A DNA stretch of 11,156 nt from Haplosporangium gracile (taxonomy: Eukaryota > Mortierellomycota > Mortierellomycetes > Mortierellales > Mortierellaceae). The stretch lies in the NCBI GenBank assembly GCA_015499985.1, contig JAAAUF010001153.1:1-11156 (forward strand), in the 5' to 3' direction. The notes under the pieces are model-generated. The model ran no database searches and was not told the origin of the DNA. It worked only from the letters and a program-made list of their open reading frames with translations. The translations under genes were made by a program, and so were the position numbers. This document shows, piece by piece, positions 1-10,714 of the stretch (its first letter is position 1; each line of letters opens with the position of its first letter).

Positions 1-38
<38 letters not shown>
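1..38. repeat. (GA)n dinucleotide microsatellite
   Basis: An uninterrupted GA run fills the first 38 bases and is cut by the window edge, so its true length is unknown. A second pure AG run lies at 119-132, and the surrounding 101-146 is purine-rich. Read on the minus strand these are CT tracts, as often found in fungal promoters and introns. Nothing suggests that it is coding. Confidence 0.95.
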
Positions 39-40
<2 letters not shown>

Positions 41-216
41 AAAGATGATCGTCAGATTCCATATTCTCTCCATCGATCGATTTAAAACAACGATCTGAAT
101 GAGAGAGTAATAGAGACAAGAGAGAGAGAGAGGGAGCGAGAGAGGCAAGTTGGAATCTCACTCCCTTTGCAAACCAACATGAAAGAAACAATATTGTTCA
201 ACGAGTTTTGACATAC

Positions 217-256
217 CTGTGTTCCCCATTACACGGCGCTTTAAGCCAAGTACCAT
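217..256 (-). CDS. Possible first coding exon of a leftward gene (weak)
   Basis: On the minus strand an ATG at 256 with A at -3 and G at +4 opens 13 codons (MVLGLKRRVMGNT plus one base). These run straight into ACAG|GTATGT (donor at 216-215), a textbook splice donor. A pyrimidine-rich stretch ending in ATTCAG at 100-95 could be the acceptor of a 122-nt intron. However, the reading frame after that acceptor meets a TGA before the window edge, so either another acceptor beyond the window is used or this is chance. I recognise no protein family. If real, it would be divergent from the FAM72 gene and share the 257-871 promoter region. Confidence 0.2.
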
Positions 257-871
257 TTCTATAGATTGAGAACAAGAAACAGACTGAGGAGAGAATATAT
301 GTGAGCTAGTGAGGTATGTCTCTGTTGTGTGCGAGAGATGTGAGAGTGAGGGCGCGAAGAGAAGGAAGGAAGAGCGGGAAAACGATGACGAAAGGGTCAG
401 CCCGTCAAGCGAGAAACGGCATAGCAGGAAATGCATGTTTAGTCAGAGACAGAAAAGCAAAATAGAAAACCATGATGACTTCAGGCACTTTCCTCCTTCC
501 CTCCATCGTTTAACCGCTTGGCCAAACGTCAACGGCCTTTAACAACAACCTTGTTCTACCTTCCGACGTGTGGCCTTGAACTTGTTTTCATGCCTGCCAA
601 TTTGTTTGTTGCTCACCTGCACCAGATGCTTGTTTAGTCCATAACAAACAAAACGAACAGCAAAAAACTTCGCTCCTCGCTCTCGTATTGTGGTCAATCC
701 CGCACAAGTTGCCTTTCCTTCATATATAACTTCCCATCGTCTCCTTCGCACTTCCAGAAATCTTCTCCCTCAAATCGTTAAGCCTGCCTTGCTGCAAAGC
801 CCAGTAGCATCCACATACCCTTTGCTACCTCTGCCTAATACTTAATACCTAATATCCGTTCTACATCCATC
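257..871. promoter_or_regulatory. Upstream region of the FAM72-like gene
   Basis: No convincing gene lies here; the short open frames on both strands have no recognisable protein content. The right half is rich in C and T. A CCAAT pentamer lies at 597-601 and a TATATAA element at 723-729, about 145 bases before the ATG at 872. That would suit a start of transcription near 750-760 and a 5' leader of roughly 110-120 bases. I saw no upstream ATG in that putative leader. Promoter assignment is by motif and position only. Confidence 0.4.
723..729 (+). promoter_or_regulatory. TATA-like element
   Basis: TATATAA sits about 145 bases upstream of the FAM72-like start codon in a CT-rich region. It is the best TATA candidate on this strand before the gene, but nothing in the sequence proves that it is used. 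Confidence 0.4.
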
Positions 872-2870
<1,999 letters not shown>

Positions 2871-2909
2871 CTTAAACAAACAACTTCTCGTAGGAATCCA
2901 ACCTTTAAT

Positions 2910-2936
2910 CAAGGAGGAATATTAATGTCCTCCTTG
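2910..2936 (+). other. Perfect 9-bp inverted repeat in the FAM72 3' region
   Basis: CAAGGAGGA at 2910-2918 is the exact reverse complement of TCCTCCTTG at 2928-2936, with a 9-base AT-rich loop between. It begins 40 bases after the stop codon, so it would fold as a hairpin in the 3' UTR. No function is known to me; a 9-bp stem can also arise by chance. Confidence 0.6.
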
Positions 2937-3002
2937 TCCAAATTGTGTCGCAAATCCACAGAATCACAAAATTAAAAAGAAGCCCCCTTCCGTTGTACAA
3001 CC

Positions 3003-3034
3003 TATGTATGTATCTATGTATGTGTGTATGTATA
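3003..3034. repeat. TATG tetranucleotide microsatellite
   Basis: Eight imperfect copies of TATG (variants TATC, TGTG and TATA) lie between the two convergent genes, directly followed by a long T tract. It is probably length-variable between strains. Confidence 0.85.
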
Positions 3035-3047
3035 TTGTGCTTTTTTT

Positions 3048-3066
3048 TTTATTATTTTTTTTTATT
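3048..3066 (-). terminator. Poly(A) signals of SED5
   Basis: On the minus strand AATAAA occurs at 3053-3048 and again at 3066-3061, within an A-rich tract 25-43 bases past the SED5 stop codon (TAG at 3093-3091). These are the expected cleavage and polyadenylation signals of SED5. The FAM72 gene reads into the same region from the other side and has only an AATTAAA-like element near 2980. Confidence 0.6.
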
Positions 3067-3090
3067 TCAATGCCTTGTTCACACCTTCGT

Positions 3091-4780
3091 CTACCCTACA
3101 AGGGACATGACGAGGAAAACAAAGATGATGGTTAAGAAGAGCTTGATCATCAACCACCGGTCAGAGGAAATGTTGCGGTAGTATCTCAGCAGTTGATTCT
3201 GAGCTTCGTTGATGTTCAGCTCAATATCCTCTGAGTTTGCTTCGATTCTTTGCACCGTGTCCCGTTGTTCGGCGACCATCTGTGCCAGTTGCTGGAAAAT
3301 GCCTCCCAGTTCCTGAAGTGTCGATTCCACGGCTTCAATGGCCGTCGAGCGGTTTTGAACGTACTATGAACGGTGAACAGTAACCCAGGCCATACATTAG
3401 TACACACCCATAATATATTTTACATTCCAGCTAAAACAGAAAAGTGCCATGATGCGTAGAAGTGACATACCTGCTCGGCATGTTGTTGTTGCTGCTGCTG
3501 CTGAAAGAGCATAGACGCTGGACCGGCAGATTCATTGTCGTCCTCGTATTGCCCATGAAACTCTTCTGACCTTCCTCCCTTTCTCCTGTGAACACTGCTG
3601 CTGCTGTACGGGTCGATTTCCGAGGAACCGTTAGAGTATTGCTGCTGGTATGATGGTACTGACGACTGCTGTTGCATGTAGGGCGACGACCGTCCATTCT
3701 GGGGTATATCGTTGTGGCTGCTGTAAGGGTTGGGAAGTTGAGAAGGTGTCGGCGTGGTGGGTACGAGTCCTATGGGCGATCTGGTAGTGTTTCTGAGTGG
3801 TGACAATATGCTAGACGGAGGTAACGCCAGTGATTGAGATTGTGCTTTTGGAGAATGTCCCTGTCCCTGTCCTTGCCCTTGTCCTTGCCCTTGTCCTTGC
3901 CCTTGTCCTTGCCCTTGCCCTTGTCCAAGTGCTCCTGTTTGGACCTGGCTTGACTGTAGCAAGTGATCCTGTCTCTTCTTTGTCGCCTGAACGCTCTATT
4001 CGTACGGAAGGCAATATAATACTCTCGCTGTAAGTTTCTTGTTTCTTTCTTGACATTGGTTCGTTGCCATGTGCTCTTTTCCCAGTTCGTACCTCTGTCC
4101 TGATTTCCAATGCTTCCTTGAAACCCATGCTTGTGTTGGCCAGTTTTGACTGCAAGATAATGACCAGGTTGGTAGAGTGTTCATCCATCTGTCTAGTCGA
4201 GCGGTTGGCTTTTGCAGCATTGGCGCGGACATGTTGTTGGAGTGCGAGAATTTGTCCGTTGAGTCGGGACAGGTCTTGCTTGATCATGTATGTCAGTTCC
4301 TGCAGGGACGAAAAAGAAGTGTAAGAGTTAGTGACGGCAGTAACTCAGAGTGCTGAAAGCAAGATTGATGAGATGAGTTCCTAGGAATTCTCCATACCGA
4401 GATCTCCACGGGCCGATCGTCAAAAAGCGCCTTTCGTTTCACCACTATAAAGCGTGCAAAGCGTGCGGAGAAAAAAACCCCACACAAAATATTGATTAGA
4501 GTGCGCGCAAGGTAATGAGAAAAGGCATATGTTTAGAGATGACAGGTCAATTGTCACTGCTGGCACACTTGCGTTTTGTTAGTTTGTCCAGTTTGGTGGA
4601 GGTTTCAGTGATTTCCTTGCCGATGGCAGAGGCGAGTCTAGAAAAGTCGGCATAGGCGGCGGCTTCCTTGCCTCGTCTTGCTGGGTGATTGGAGGAAAAG
4701 GTTGGCTGCTGTCTTGTCTGGATTTGGCCGCGATTGAGCAGCGAGTTGACTGCTGCCTTGAACTCTGCCGTCCTGTCCAT
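3091..4780 (-). CDS. SED5: Syntaxin-5/Sed5 Qa-SNARE of the early Golgi
   Basis: Five exons (4780-4573, 4444-4398, 4299-4093, 3995-3471, 3363-3091) encode 419 residues. Residues 2-7, DRTAEF, are the Sly1-binding N-peptide typical of syntaxin-5, and they fix the start. An Habc-type helical region spans about 44-168, with the family signatures LFDDRPVEI and ELTYMIKQDL. A disordered linker (about 169-318) contains (Gly-Gln)11 at 178-199 and Ser/Pro-rich sequence; seven glutamines follow at 319-325. The SNARE motif is about 334-395, with the zero-layer glutamine at 362 (AEQRDT), and then a C-terminal membrane anchor at about 399-418 beginning RWLMIKLF. Sed5 drives fusion of ER-derived and intra-Golgi vesicles. 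Yeast Sed5 is about 340 residues; the extra length is all in the linker. It lies 269 bp downstream of NBAS on the same strand. Confidence 0.93.
3364..3470 (-). other. SED5 intron 4 (107 nt)
   Basis: Donor GTATGT, acceptor TTCATAG and a TACTAAT branch-site match near 3400. Phase 0 joining gives HAEQ-YVQNRSTAIE, the normal entry into the SNARE motif. Confidence 0.9.
3483..3503 (-). repeat. Polyglutamine tract before the Sed5 SNARE motif
   Basis: Seven glutamine codons (CAG x4, then CAA x3) encode residues 319-325. They sit where animal and fungal syntaxin-5 proteins carry a QQxxLxxEQ segment just before the SNARE helix. Confidence 0.85.
3858..3926 (-). repeat. (Gly-Gln)11 coding minisatellite in SED5
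   Basis: A 69-base run of GGR-CAR codons, with a 6/12-bp unit (CCTTGT/CCTTGC on the plus strand), encodes eleven Gly-Gln dipeptides and a final Gly at residues 178-200. It lies in the linker between the Habc region and the SNARE helix. Other frames stay open through it (Arg-Ala/Arg-Thr and Leu-Val/Leu-Ala dipeptides), but only the Gly-Gln frame connects the two conserved domains. Confidence 0.93.
3996..4092 (-). other. SED5 intron 3 (97 nt)
   Basis: Donor GTACGA after EIRTE, acceptor GAATAG at 3997-3996, phase 0. The joined sequence RTE-SVQATKKRQDHL lines up without gaps with the RT(E/K)NxQxxRxRxE segment of the family. An alternative acceptor, TTCAG at 3988-3987, would delete three residues. 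Confidence 0.75.
4300..4397 (-). other. SED5 intron 2 (98 nt)
   Basis: Donor GTATGG, acceptor CCTGCAG and a CTAAC branch site at 4331-4327. Phase 0 joining gives VEIS-ELTYMIKQ, the conserved syntaxin-5 sequence. It defines a very small 47-nt exon 2. Confidence 0.9.
4445..4572 (-). other. SED5 intron 1, apparently GC-AG (128 nt)
   Basis: The best junction uses the donor C|GCAAGT (4572-4567) and acceptor TTTATAG (4446-4445). It yields KLDKLTK-LVKRKALFDD, which has exactly the spacing of other syntaxin-5 proteins. The nearest GT in the right phase (GTGCCA at 4566) is a poor donor and would add two residues. The GT at 4568 gives the wrong phase. Confidence 0.7.
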
Positions 4781-5049
4781 GAAAGGGTGTTTGTTGCTTT
4801 TGTTGAGTTGATTTGCTGGATGTCCGAGTGGAGTGAGACAGACGGAGGGATGAAAGAAAAGAGAAGAGAAGGTGCAGCACGAAAAAGGAGGAAAACAGGA
4901 ACGAAAGAAGATGAGCGATGATGGTAACATTTCAAATAATATTTCCTCCGTCGTGGAACAATCGAACGTGGCCACATATCAACACGTTCTTGAATGACTT
5001 CATATTTTGGTGGCGTCCTTTTTATTGTATGATCAAATGTGATTTGGCT
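4781..5049 (-). promoter_or_regulatory. NBAS-SED5 spacer with SED5 promoter
   Basis: These 269 bases separate the NBAS stop codon from the SED5 start codon. On the minus strand, 4800-4920 is strongly CT-rich, as in a fungal core promoter and leader, and an AT-rich patch lies near 4930-4945. The SED5 frame stays open upstream to an ATG at 4975, but that 65-codon stretch looks like pyrimidine-rich leader, not protein. No clear TATA or CCAAT element is visible. Confidence 0.5.
5021..5026 (-). terminator. Poly(A) signal of NBAS
   Basis: AATAAA on the minus strand, 24 bases past the NBAS stop codon (TAG at 5052-5050), in an A-rich setting. It is the expected polyadenylation signal of the NBAS gene. 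Confidence 0.7.
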
Positions 5050-8000
5050 CTAATGCGCCCACATAGAACTGACTAAAGACTTGAGCTTGTCCCTCCTCCG
5101 CCCACCCTCGTCATGGTTACTGCTCAAAGAGCCCTCACGACGCCCAATGATCTCGGCCAGTGGACCTGCCCCACCGCCACCAGCATTAGATCCGCCAGAG
5201 GCATAACCCGACCCGCCAATATCTCGTCCACTGGGTCCAGATCCAGATCCCGTCCTGTCCATCATGGTCGACATGAAGCCTGCCACACCCCGACGAGGAT
5301 CCGTCTCCGGCACTGGCGCATGGACCGACTCCATCTCGAGCGACCTCCAGATCTCCAGCACGCTCTCGCTCTTTTCGGCAGGGCAACAAGCCATAGCATA
5401 TCCGAGAACTGCCAACCGCTTGGAATAGTCTCGTCCTGCTGATTCGCGCCCGACCTGCACAAAGATCTCCCAGGGCTTCCTTGCGTCCTCATCGTCTTCG
5501 CCGAACGTAGATAAGCCATGAAGAACCGCAGACGATCCAAAAGGTGTACCAGCCCGCGAATTAGGCCTGGAAGGTAGCGAAGAAGGAGACGAAGGCCTTG
5601 AGATAGCTTTCGATCCGTCCTCACCAGCCCTATTTGTAGAGTTAAAGCTGCTACTCTTGTTCACCCTTCGCACTTTGGGTGATCCATCTGGGTTCAGGTC
5701 TGTAACTCCAGTGACCTTGAGCAAGTCCATCAAACGCTCCGATTGCTGAAGTGCAAAGACATGGTTCCGTTCCATAAGCGCCGCCTCAATGAGCATCCCA
5801 ACCACTTGAATCTCGACTTGTTGTCGCAGCGCCTTCTTCTGTCCAATGCCGGTCACCTTGTTAGCGAGTTCAAGCATGGCGGCATGGTCGCGATAGGCGT
5901 TCTCCTGTGTCATGATGAGTCTCCGCACCAGGGAGAGCCGTTTCTCTGTGGTGCGGATTTGAAGAGGCAGAATAGTGTTGCTGCTTCCTGGCGCCGTCAG
6001 GTTGTAGGTCGATGTCATAAAGTTGGTTGCTTCAATTAGATCCATCTCCCTTCGAATGTTGGTTGTTTCTGGCAACACCTTCAGACTATGAGTTTGTAAA
6101 AGGAAAACATGGTTGCGTCAGGAAACTATGTTTTCAAATCAAAGAGACACTAACAATACAATGCCTGCCAGCAAATTTACCAGTCGTAGGCCATCTTCAT
6201 AAGACCCTGGTGTCTATTCCCAGAGGAGGCATTGTTGTACATCTCGTTGGAGCAATCAATCACCAACTTCTCAGCGACAGCCAAGCGAACAGGCGGGAGC
6301 AGCCCAGGCGGGAACAGGATTGCCTTGGCGAGTTCGAATTCTAAAGTGGAACGAAAGAATACAATAACATCAGAATAGCTTAAAAAAGACATCGTCAAGA
6401 AGACCAGGAGGGCTTTAATCACCCTCAACTTACTTCCACAGCTGAGAACTCCAGCCAGGTATTCGCGATAAATATCCTGCTCGGAGACTAGGCCAAGGAC
6501 TCCACCACCCTTCTCGCCTCCTCTCAGGCGAATTAAATCCTCCAACAATAGCATCCACTCATCGTCGCTCTCGAAGCGTTCGCCCATCTTCTCCGGTCCT
6601 CCACTCGCCAACCGTGCCATCTTAATGACCATTTGAAGCTGACTGACCTCAGAATCCGAATTCTCCAAGAACCACGACAGGCGTACGGGAAGGTCGTACC
6701 GAGCAAGGGTTTCAGCAGCCGTCAAATGTTGTTCAAGGGTATCGAGAGCGTGCTGCATCAAGCCTTGCGTTGGTGCGTATTTGACAAAGGCGGGAAACAT
6801 GTTGATAGGATCCAGTTGTTGAGGTAGTGCAGCTCGATCATGCACCAGCACAGGCGAGTTGCTCTGAGGATAGATTCCTGATCGAATAAAGATGTCCTGT
6901 CGAAGTTCAGCTCGGCGCACCTTATCGACTGCCTCGTCCACGTCTTCCGTCTGCTCAAACATGGGCAGGCACACAATCATGTCGCTCATCACCTTCCATT
7001 CATCCACCGTTCTACAGCCGTACATACACGCCATCGTCAGCCAAGAAAGATCCATGTCGTTGCTGATGATGCGCTCCTCAAGCTCGTACACGGGTTTGGA
7101 GGCTTCCACAATAGCCCCAACCCAAGAGAGATGAGTAGGACTCTGGCTTAGAAGGAAGGCGTACAGGTACGACATAGGGTTGTTGATATCCAAACCAGCG
7201 GGGAGACCTTGTCCAGGCACATGAATGGGATCTTTCCTTTGCCATCTCCTGGGGACCACCACCGAAAGGTACGGCAGAACAAGACGCCGAACGTCCTGCA
7301 CAATCGTCAACTCGTCGCTCATCCCCAAACACAACTGCACGACCTCCATGGGGTTCATTAGCGAGAACTGCTCAAGGGATATGTCCAAAACAGTATCAGC
7401 CCATCTTACTCGCGCTTCTGGACGGCGGCTGTCGGGCTTGATTTCGTAGAGCAACTTGCAAAGGATCTCCAGGTCCTCGCTCATTGTTTCCAGACCAGGA
7501 ATGTAGTGGTTAGTTCCGTGCTGGATCAATCGACGCTCCTCCATCATCTGCGCCGCATTCCTGTCGATCTCTAGGGATCTGTCGATGTACCAATGCGAGA
7601 GCGCCTCGTTTGAGGCGGGGAATGGCACAACTGACGGTAAGACATCCTCAACTTCCTTCTTGATGGCGACCATGTCTAAGTTCGCTGCATCGTCTCCTCC
7701 ATGAGCTGCCCTTCGCTCCTCCAGCTTCAACGCCTGAAGTTCCAGATATAAATCCATCTCGTGATCTGCCGATCCAAACACCGCTGTCCTGCACTCAGGG
7801 ATCTCAACCCAGTCAAGGTCTCTCCAAGAGTAGTCGGGTGTCCAGGCCTTCTCCTGCCGGGTCTTGGGGTCGATCTGTGGAAGCAAGTCCTTATAAAGCT
7901 CTGTGGGACACGCTTCAGGAACTCGGTTGGCAATGGAGAGCCTCCAGGGCCAAGTCTCGCGGTTATGTCGAGTGAGCAGAATCTTGACGCCTTCAATAAA

Positions 8001-10714
8001 CCCTGCTTCCGCAAAGATGCATGCCTGAGCCGAGAGATCCATGTCCTTGAAATTGTTGAACGATCCTGTAAGCAATGGTCGAGGTGGCGCCTTGTGTTCT
8101 GAGGTGTCGTCGTAGTGCATGCCGAGCGGGTCCAACTGATCTTGCGCTTGTGGCTTTGGCCTCAGAGCATCCTCTTTCGCCTCCTCTTGCGCCTTGATCT
8201 CCTTCTCCGCCACTGTCAGCTCAATAAAAGTGGAAAGGCGATTGAGGTACTTTAGAAAATACCACCGGTACTTGCACCAGAGCTTCTCCTGCTCGTTCAA
8301 CTGGGCAGCAATCAGAGCTTTGCTAGACTTTGGACCCATGGGTTCTCTGGATGCAGCAGCTCGGATCCAATCAATTTTGACGTCCGAACCCAACTCACAC
8401 CGCCTGATGATGTCGTCCATGAGTCCCTCCGTCAGCCGAAGGCCGTATTCAAGAAGAATTCTGGATCCCTCGAGATCGTCGATGGTGTTGTCAATGCAGC
8501 TCGCAAGAACCCAGTCCTTGTTGTTGATCTTATCCAGTAGGGCCGAAACAACCTCGGCATTGATGTGAGCGAGCTGCCGCCACTGATATTGGAAAACTGT
8601 GTCGGTGTCGAGTTCGTATGTCGTGGCGAGAGCGAGTGCTGAAGAGTAGTCCCGTGCATCCAGCTTGCGGTGGAGGAGCTCTTCCGGAGGAACTCGGAGC
8701 ATCCTGTAGAGCGATAGCGTTCGCTTAGGCACTAGGATAAGTTTTTGTCGTTTTGCTCGATGGTCGTCAGCCTCCTTGGTGTCGAAGTACTTTGACAATT
8801 GGGCGATCCACTTAAAGAGAAGACGCTCGTTGCTCATCATCTGCGCAATCTCCTGCTCCGTGGGCTCGCCCAAGGCCTTGTCCTCCTGCTCCGTCATCAT
8901 AATCCATCGGTCCCCAACAACACGCGCACGGATCATCCTGGTCATCTCCTCCACAACAAAGACCTGCTCGTCATGCGAGCCGAAGCCAGAGTTTGTGAAC
9001 TCGAGGCACGAAGCAAACACCTTGGGCTCCTGTCCCAAAATGTTGACCAGCTCTGGTATCTGAAGAACAATCATTGCTCCGCTCTCATAGCCTAACAGGA
9101 TGGCGTCCTTTGTCCAAAACCGCATCGAAACACATCTTCCGTTGACAACGCCAATGAGCATAGCCGATGTCCCATTGGATTTGTACTCCTTGACAAGCTC
9201 CCGGAACTCTTGGAAGGAGAGGGAACTGTGCTCCCTGGATCTAGCGTAGTAGTTGAGGTGTTCGCTGTCCCAAGTCATCTTCAAAACACCGCCTCGTCCC
9301 TTGGAAAGTGCCCAGCTGGTGAGTATCCCAGAGCAATCGAGGGAAAGAGCGCCGTATTTTTCATGGATGGTAATCGTGTGGACTGCATTTTGGACCAAAT
9401 CTGCATCCCGCTCTAATAATTTGTGAATGGTTTGACCCACAGCAGCAAGTCCTGATCCTGATTTTGTTATGTTTGGTGAAAGTCCTGTTCTCGCTAATGC
9501 GGTATCGACTGAAGTTTCCAGTTGTCCGTCCGATTTATATCTTCTGTAGTAGGGCGCGTTGTGCTCCATGGCCAAGAACACGACTCTTGATTGTAGTCCA
9601 GGCGTGTCTATAAATGCAGACCAGAAGGCCAGTTAATGTCGATATCCAACAATACAAGCACTGATCATGTATAGTGGTCATGGTAGTAGTCTTTACCTTC
9701 CGTGTTCTTGCTCTGAATTGGCGCTCCTCCAATGCAAAGGATGCTAGTTTGCTCATCTACAGAGGCACAGGTGACGGTCCGGAACCAGGGCTGCAGAGTG
9801 AACTTGTGATGGAAGCAGAAGAAGCCAGGGTCTGAGAATCCCTCTCTTGGCCAACAGGTTTGTCGAGGTATGAGGAGAGACTGGGTTGCCAGGAGGGATC
9901 GACGGTGTTGGAGTTTCTTGTTGACTGGATGGTCCAAGCTCGGGGACGTTGGGCCAGTGTCGGCATGATCGAGGGCTTCCGGTGTGTTGAAAAGGTAGCT
10001 CCGGAGGGTGCCGTCATAAGTGATTGTCAAGAGTTCGTACGCGTATGTGTTTCCGTTGAAGGTAACGCCCAATCCCTCTGCAGCCTTACTCCTTCGAGTG
10101 TTGACAAAGCCCAGGTAACTGAGAGGCTCAACAAAGAAAGGACTTGGAGGGTTGATGTGCTGTTCCTGTCCAGCTGGCGGTTGATCTTGAGGAATAATAG
10201 ATCCGATGAGGCGCCCTTTGATGTCTACAATCTCTACGGCGCCATCACTGAAACTCCTTGCCACCAATCTCGAGTCCATGCTCCAGGCAACCTTCCTCCA
10301 TTTTGGATACATGTCGTTCTTTTTGCCGCCGCTCCAGACCGCGTAGACGACCTGATAACTGGAGTTGAGTGTCCTGAACTCGATCTTGTCGTCATGATTG
10401 ACAGCCAGGAACTGATTGTCAGGACTCAACGAGACTTGCCAAGATGACTTTAGTGGAGTGAGAGTGGATGCGAGGCCGGAGGGGACAGTTGTGGTGAGAA
10501 AGAGTGGTGAGATATTAGCGGCAATGCGTCGAAGAAACCAGTGTTTCCACTGGGTGACCCTCCGTTTGGTATCCTTATCAATTAAAGTGAGCTGCTGTTG
10601 TTGTGAGCCGGAGTCGCTGTCGTCTGTAGGAGATGACGGAGACGCGTCTGCATTGTCTGTGGGGTTCCAGATGGCGACCGTGTCGATGTCGTACAACTGG
10701 CGTTGTTTCTCCAT
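5050..10714 (-). CDS. NBAS: NBAS/Sec39 subunit of the Dsl1/NRZ ER tethering complex
   Basis: Four exons (10714-9697, 9607-6434, 6340-6181, 6085-5050) encode 1795 residues. The N-terminus carries the Nbas_N beta-propeller: LYDIDTVAIW at 7-16, SWQVSLSPDN at 91-100, KWRKVAWSMDSRL at 138-150 and YDGTLRSYL at 233-241, continuing into exon 2 to about 640. The Sec39 domain follows at about 644-1703, opening with RVPPEELLHRKL and TYELDTDTVFQYQWR. A Ser/Pro-rich insert (about 1580-1653) lies near its end, and a Gly/Ser-rich tail (about 1731-1758) leads to the C-terminus. In animals NBAS joins RINT1 and ZW10, and in yeast Sec39 joins Dsl1 and Tip20, to tether COPI vesicles at the ER with its SNAREs. 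Human NBAS is about 2370 residues and yeast Sec39 about 710, so this is intermediate. The start at 10714 matches the short family N-terminus; the frame stays open upstream to an ATG at 10936, but that part reads as leader. Confidence 0.9.
6086..6180 (-). other. NBAS intron 3 (95 nt)
   Basis: Donor GTAAAT, acceptor CTCATAG and a CTGAC branch site at about 6121-6117, phase 2. Joining gives KMAYD-C-LKVLPET. Without splicing the frame ends at TAA, 6179-6177, which would remove the last quarter of the Sec39 domain. Confidence 0.9.
6341..6433 (-). other. NBAS intron 2 (93 nt, in frame and stop-free)
   Basis: Consensus donor GTAAGT and acceptor CACTTTAG, phase 1, with a T-rich interior. Joining gives LSCG-K-FELAKAIL, which fits the Sec39 family. 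The intron is a multiple of three and has no stop, so plain ORF calling reads through it and adds 31 mostly hydrophobic residues that the family lacks. Confidence 0.82.
9608..9696 (-). other. NBAS intron 1 (89 nt)
   Basis: Donor GTAAAG, acceptor TTTATAG, phase 1. Joining gives SKNTE-D-TPGLQSRVV, which continues the propeller sequence into the PYYRRYK segment shared with animal NBAS. Confidence 0.88.

Noticed and set aside
309..542. 77-codon open frame upstream of FAM72
   Set aside because: Highly charged, purine-driven composition with no recognisable family; it lies in the GA-rich upstream region and is best read as chance.
3987..3995. Acceptor TTCAG at 3988-3987 for SED5 intron 3
   Set aside because: It keeps the frame but removes SVQ, which aligns with the conserved NxQ positions of fungal syntaxin-5; the TAG at 3997-3996 fits better. 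Not fully excluded.
3811..4033. Arg-Ala/Arg-Thr and Leu-Val/Leu-Ala dipeptide frames over the GQ repeat
   Set aside because: They are alternative frames of the same 12-bp repeat, and neither joins to the Sed5 helical domains with valid splice sites.
6341..6433. A transmembrane helix in the Sec39 domain
   Set aside because: The hydrophobic stretch is bounded by consensus GTAAGT and TTTAG, is absent from the family, and its removal restores alignment, so it is treated as an intron.
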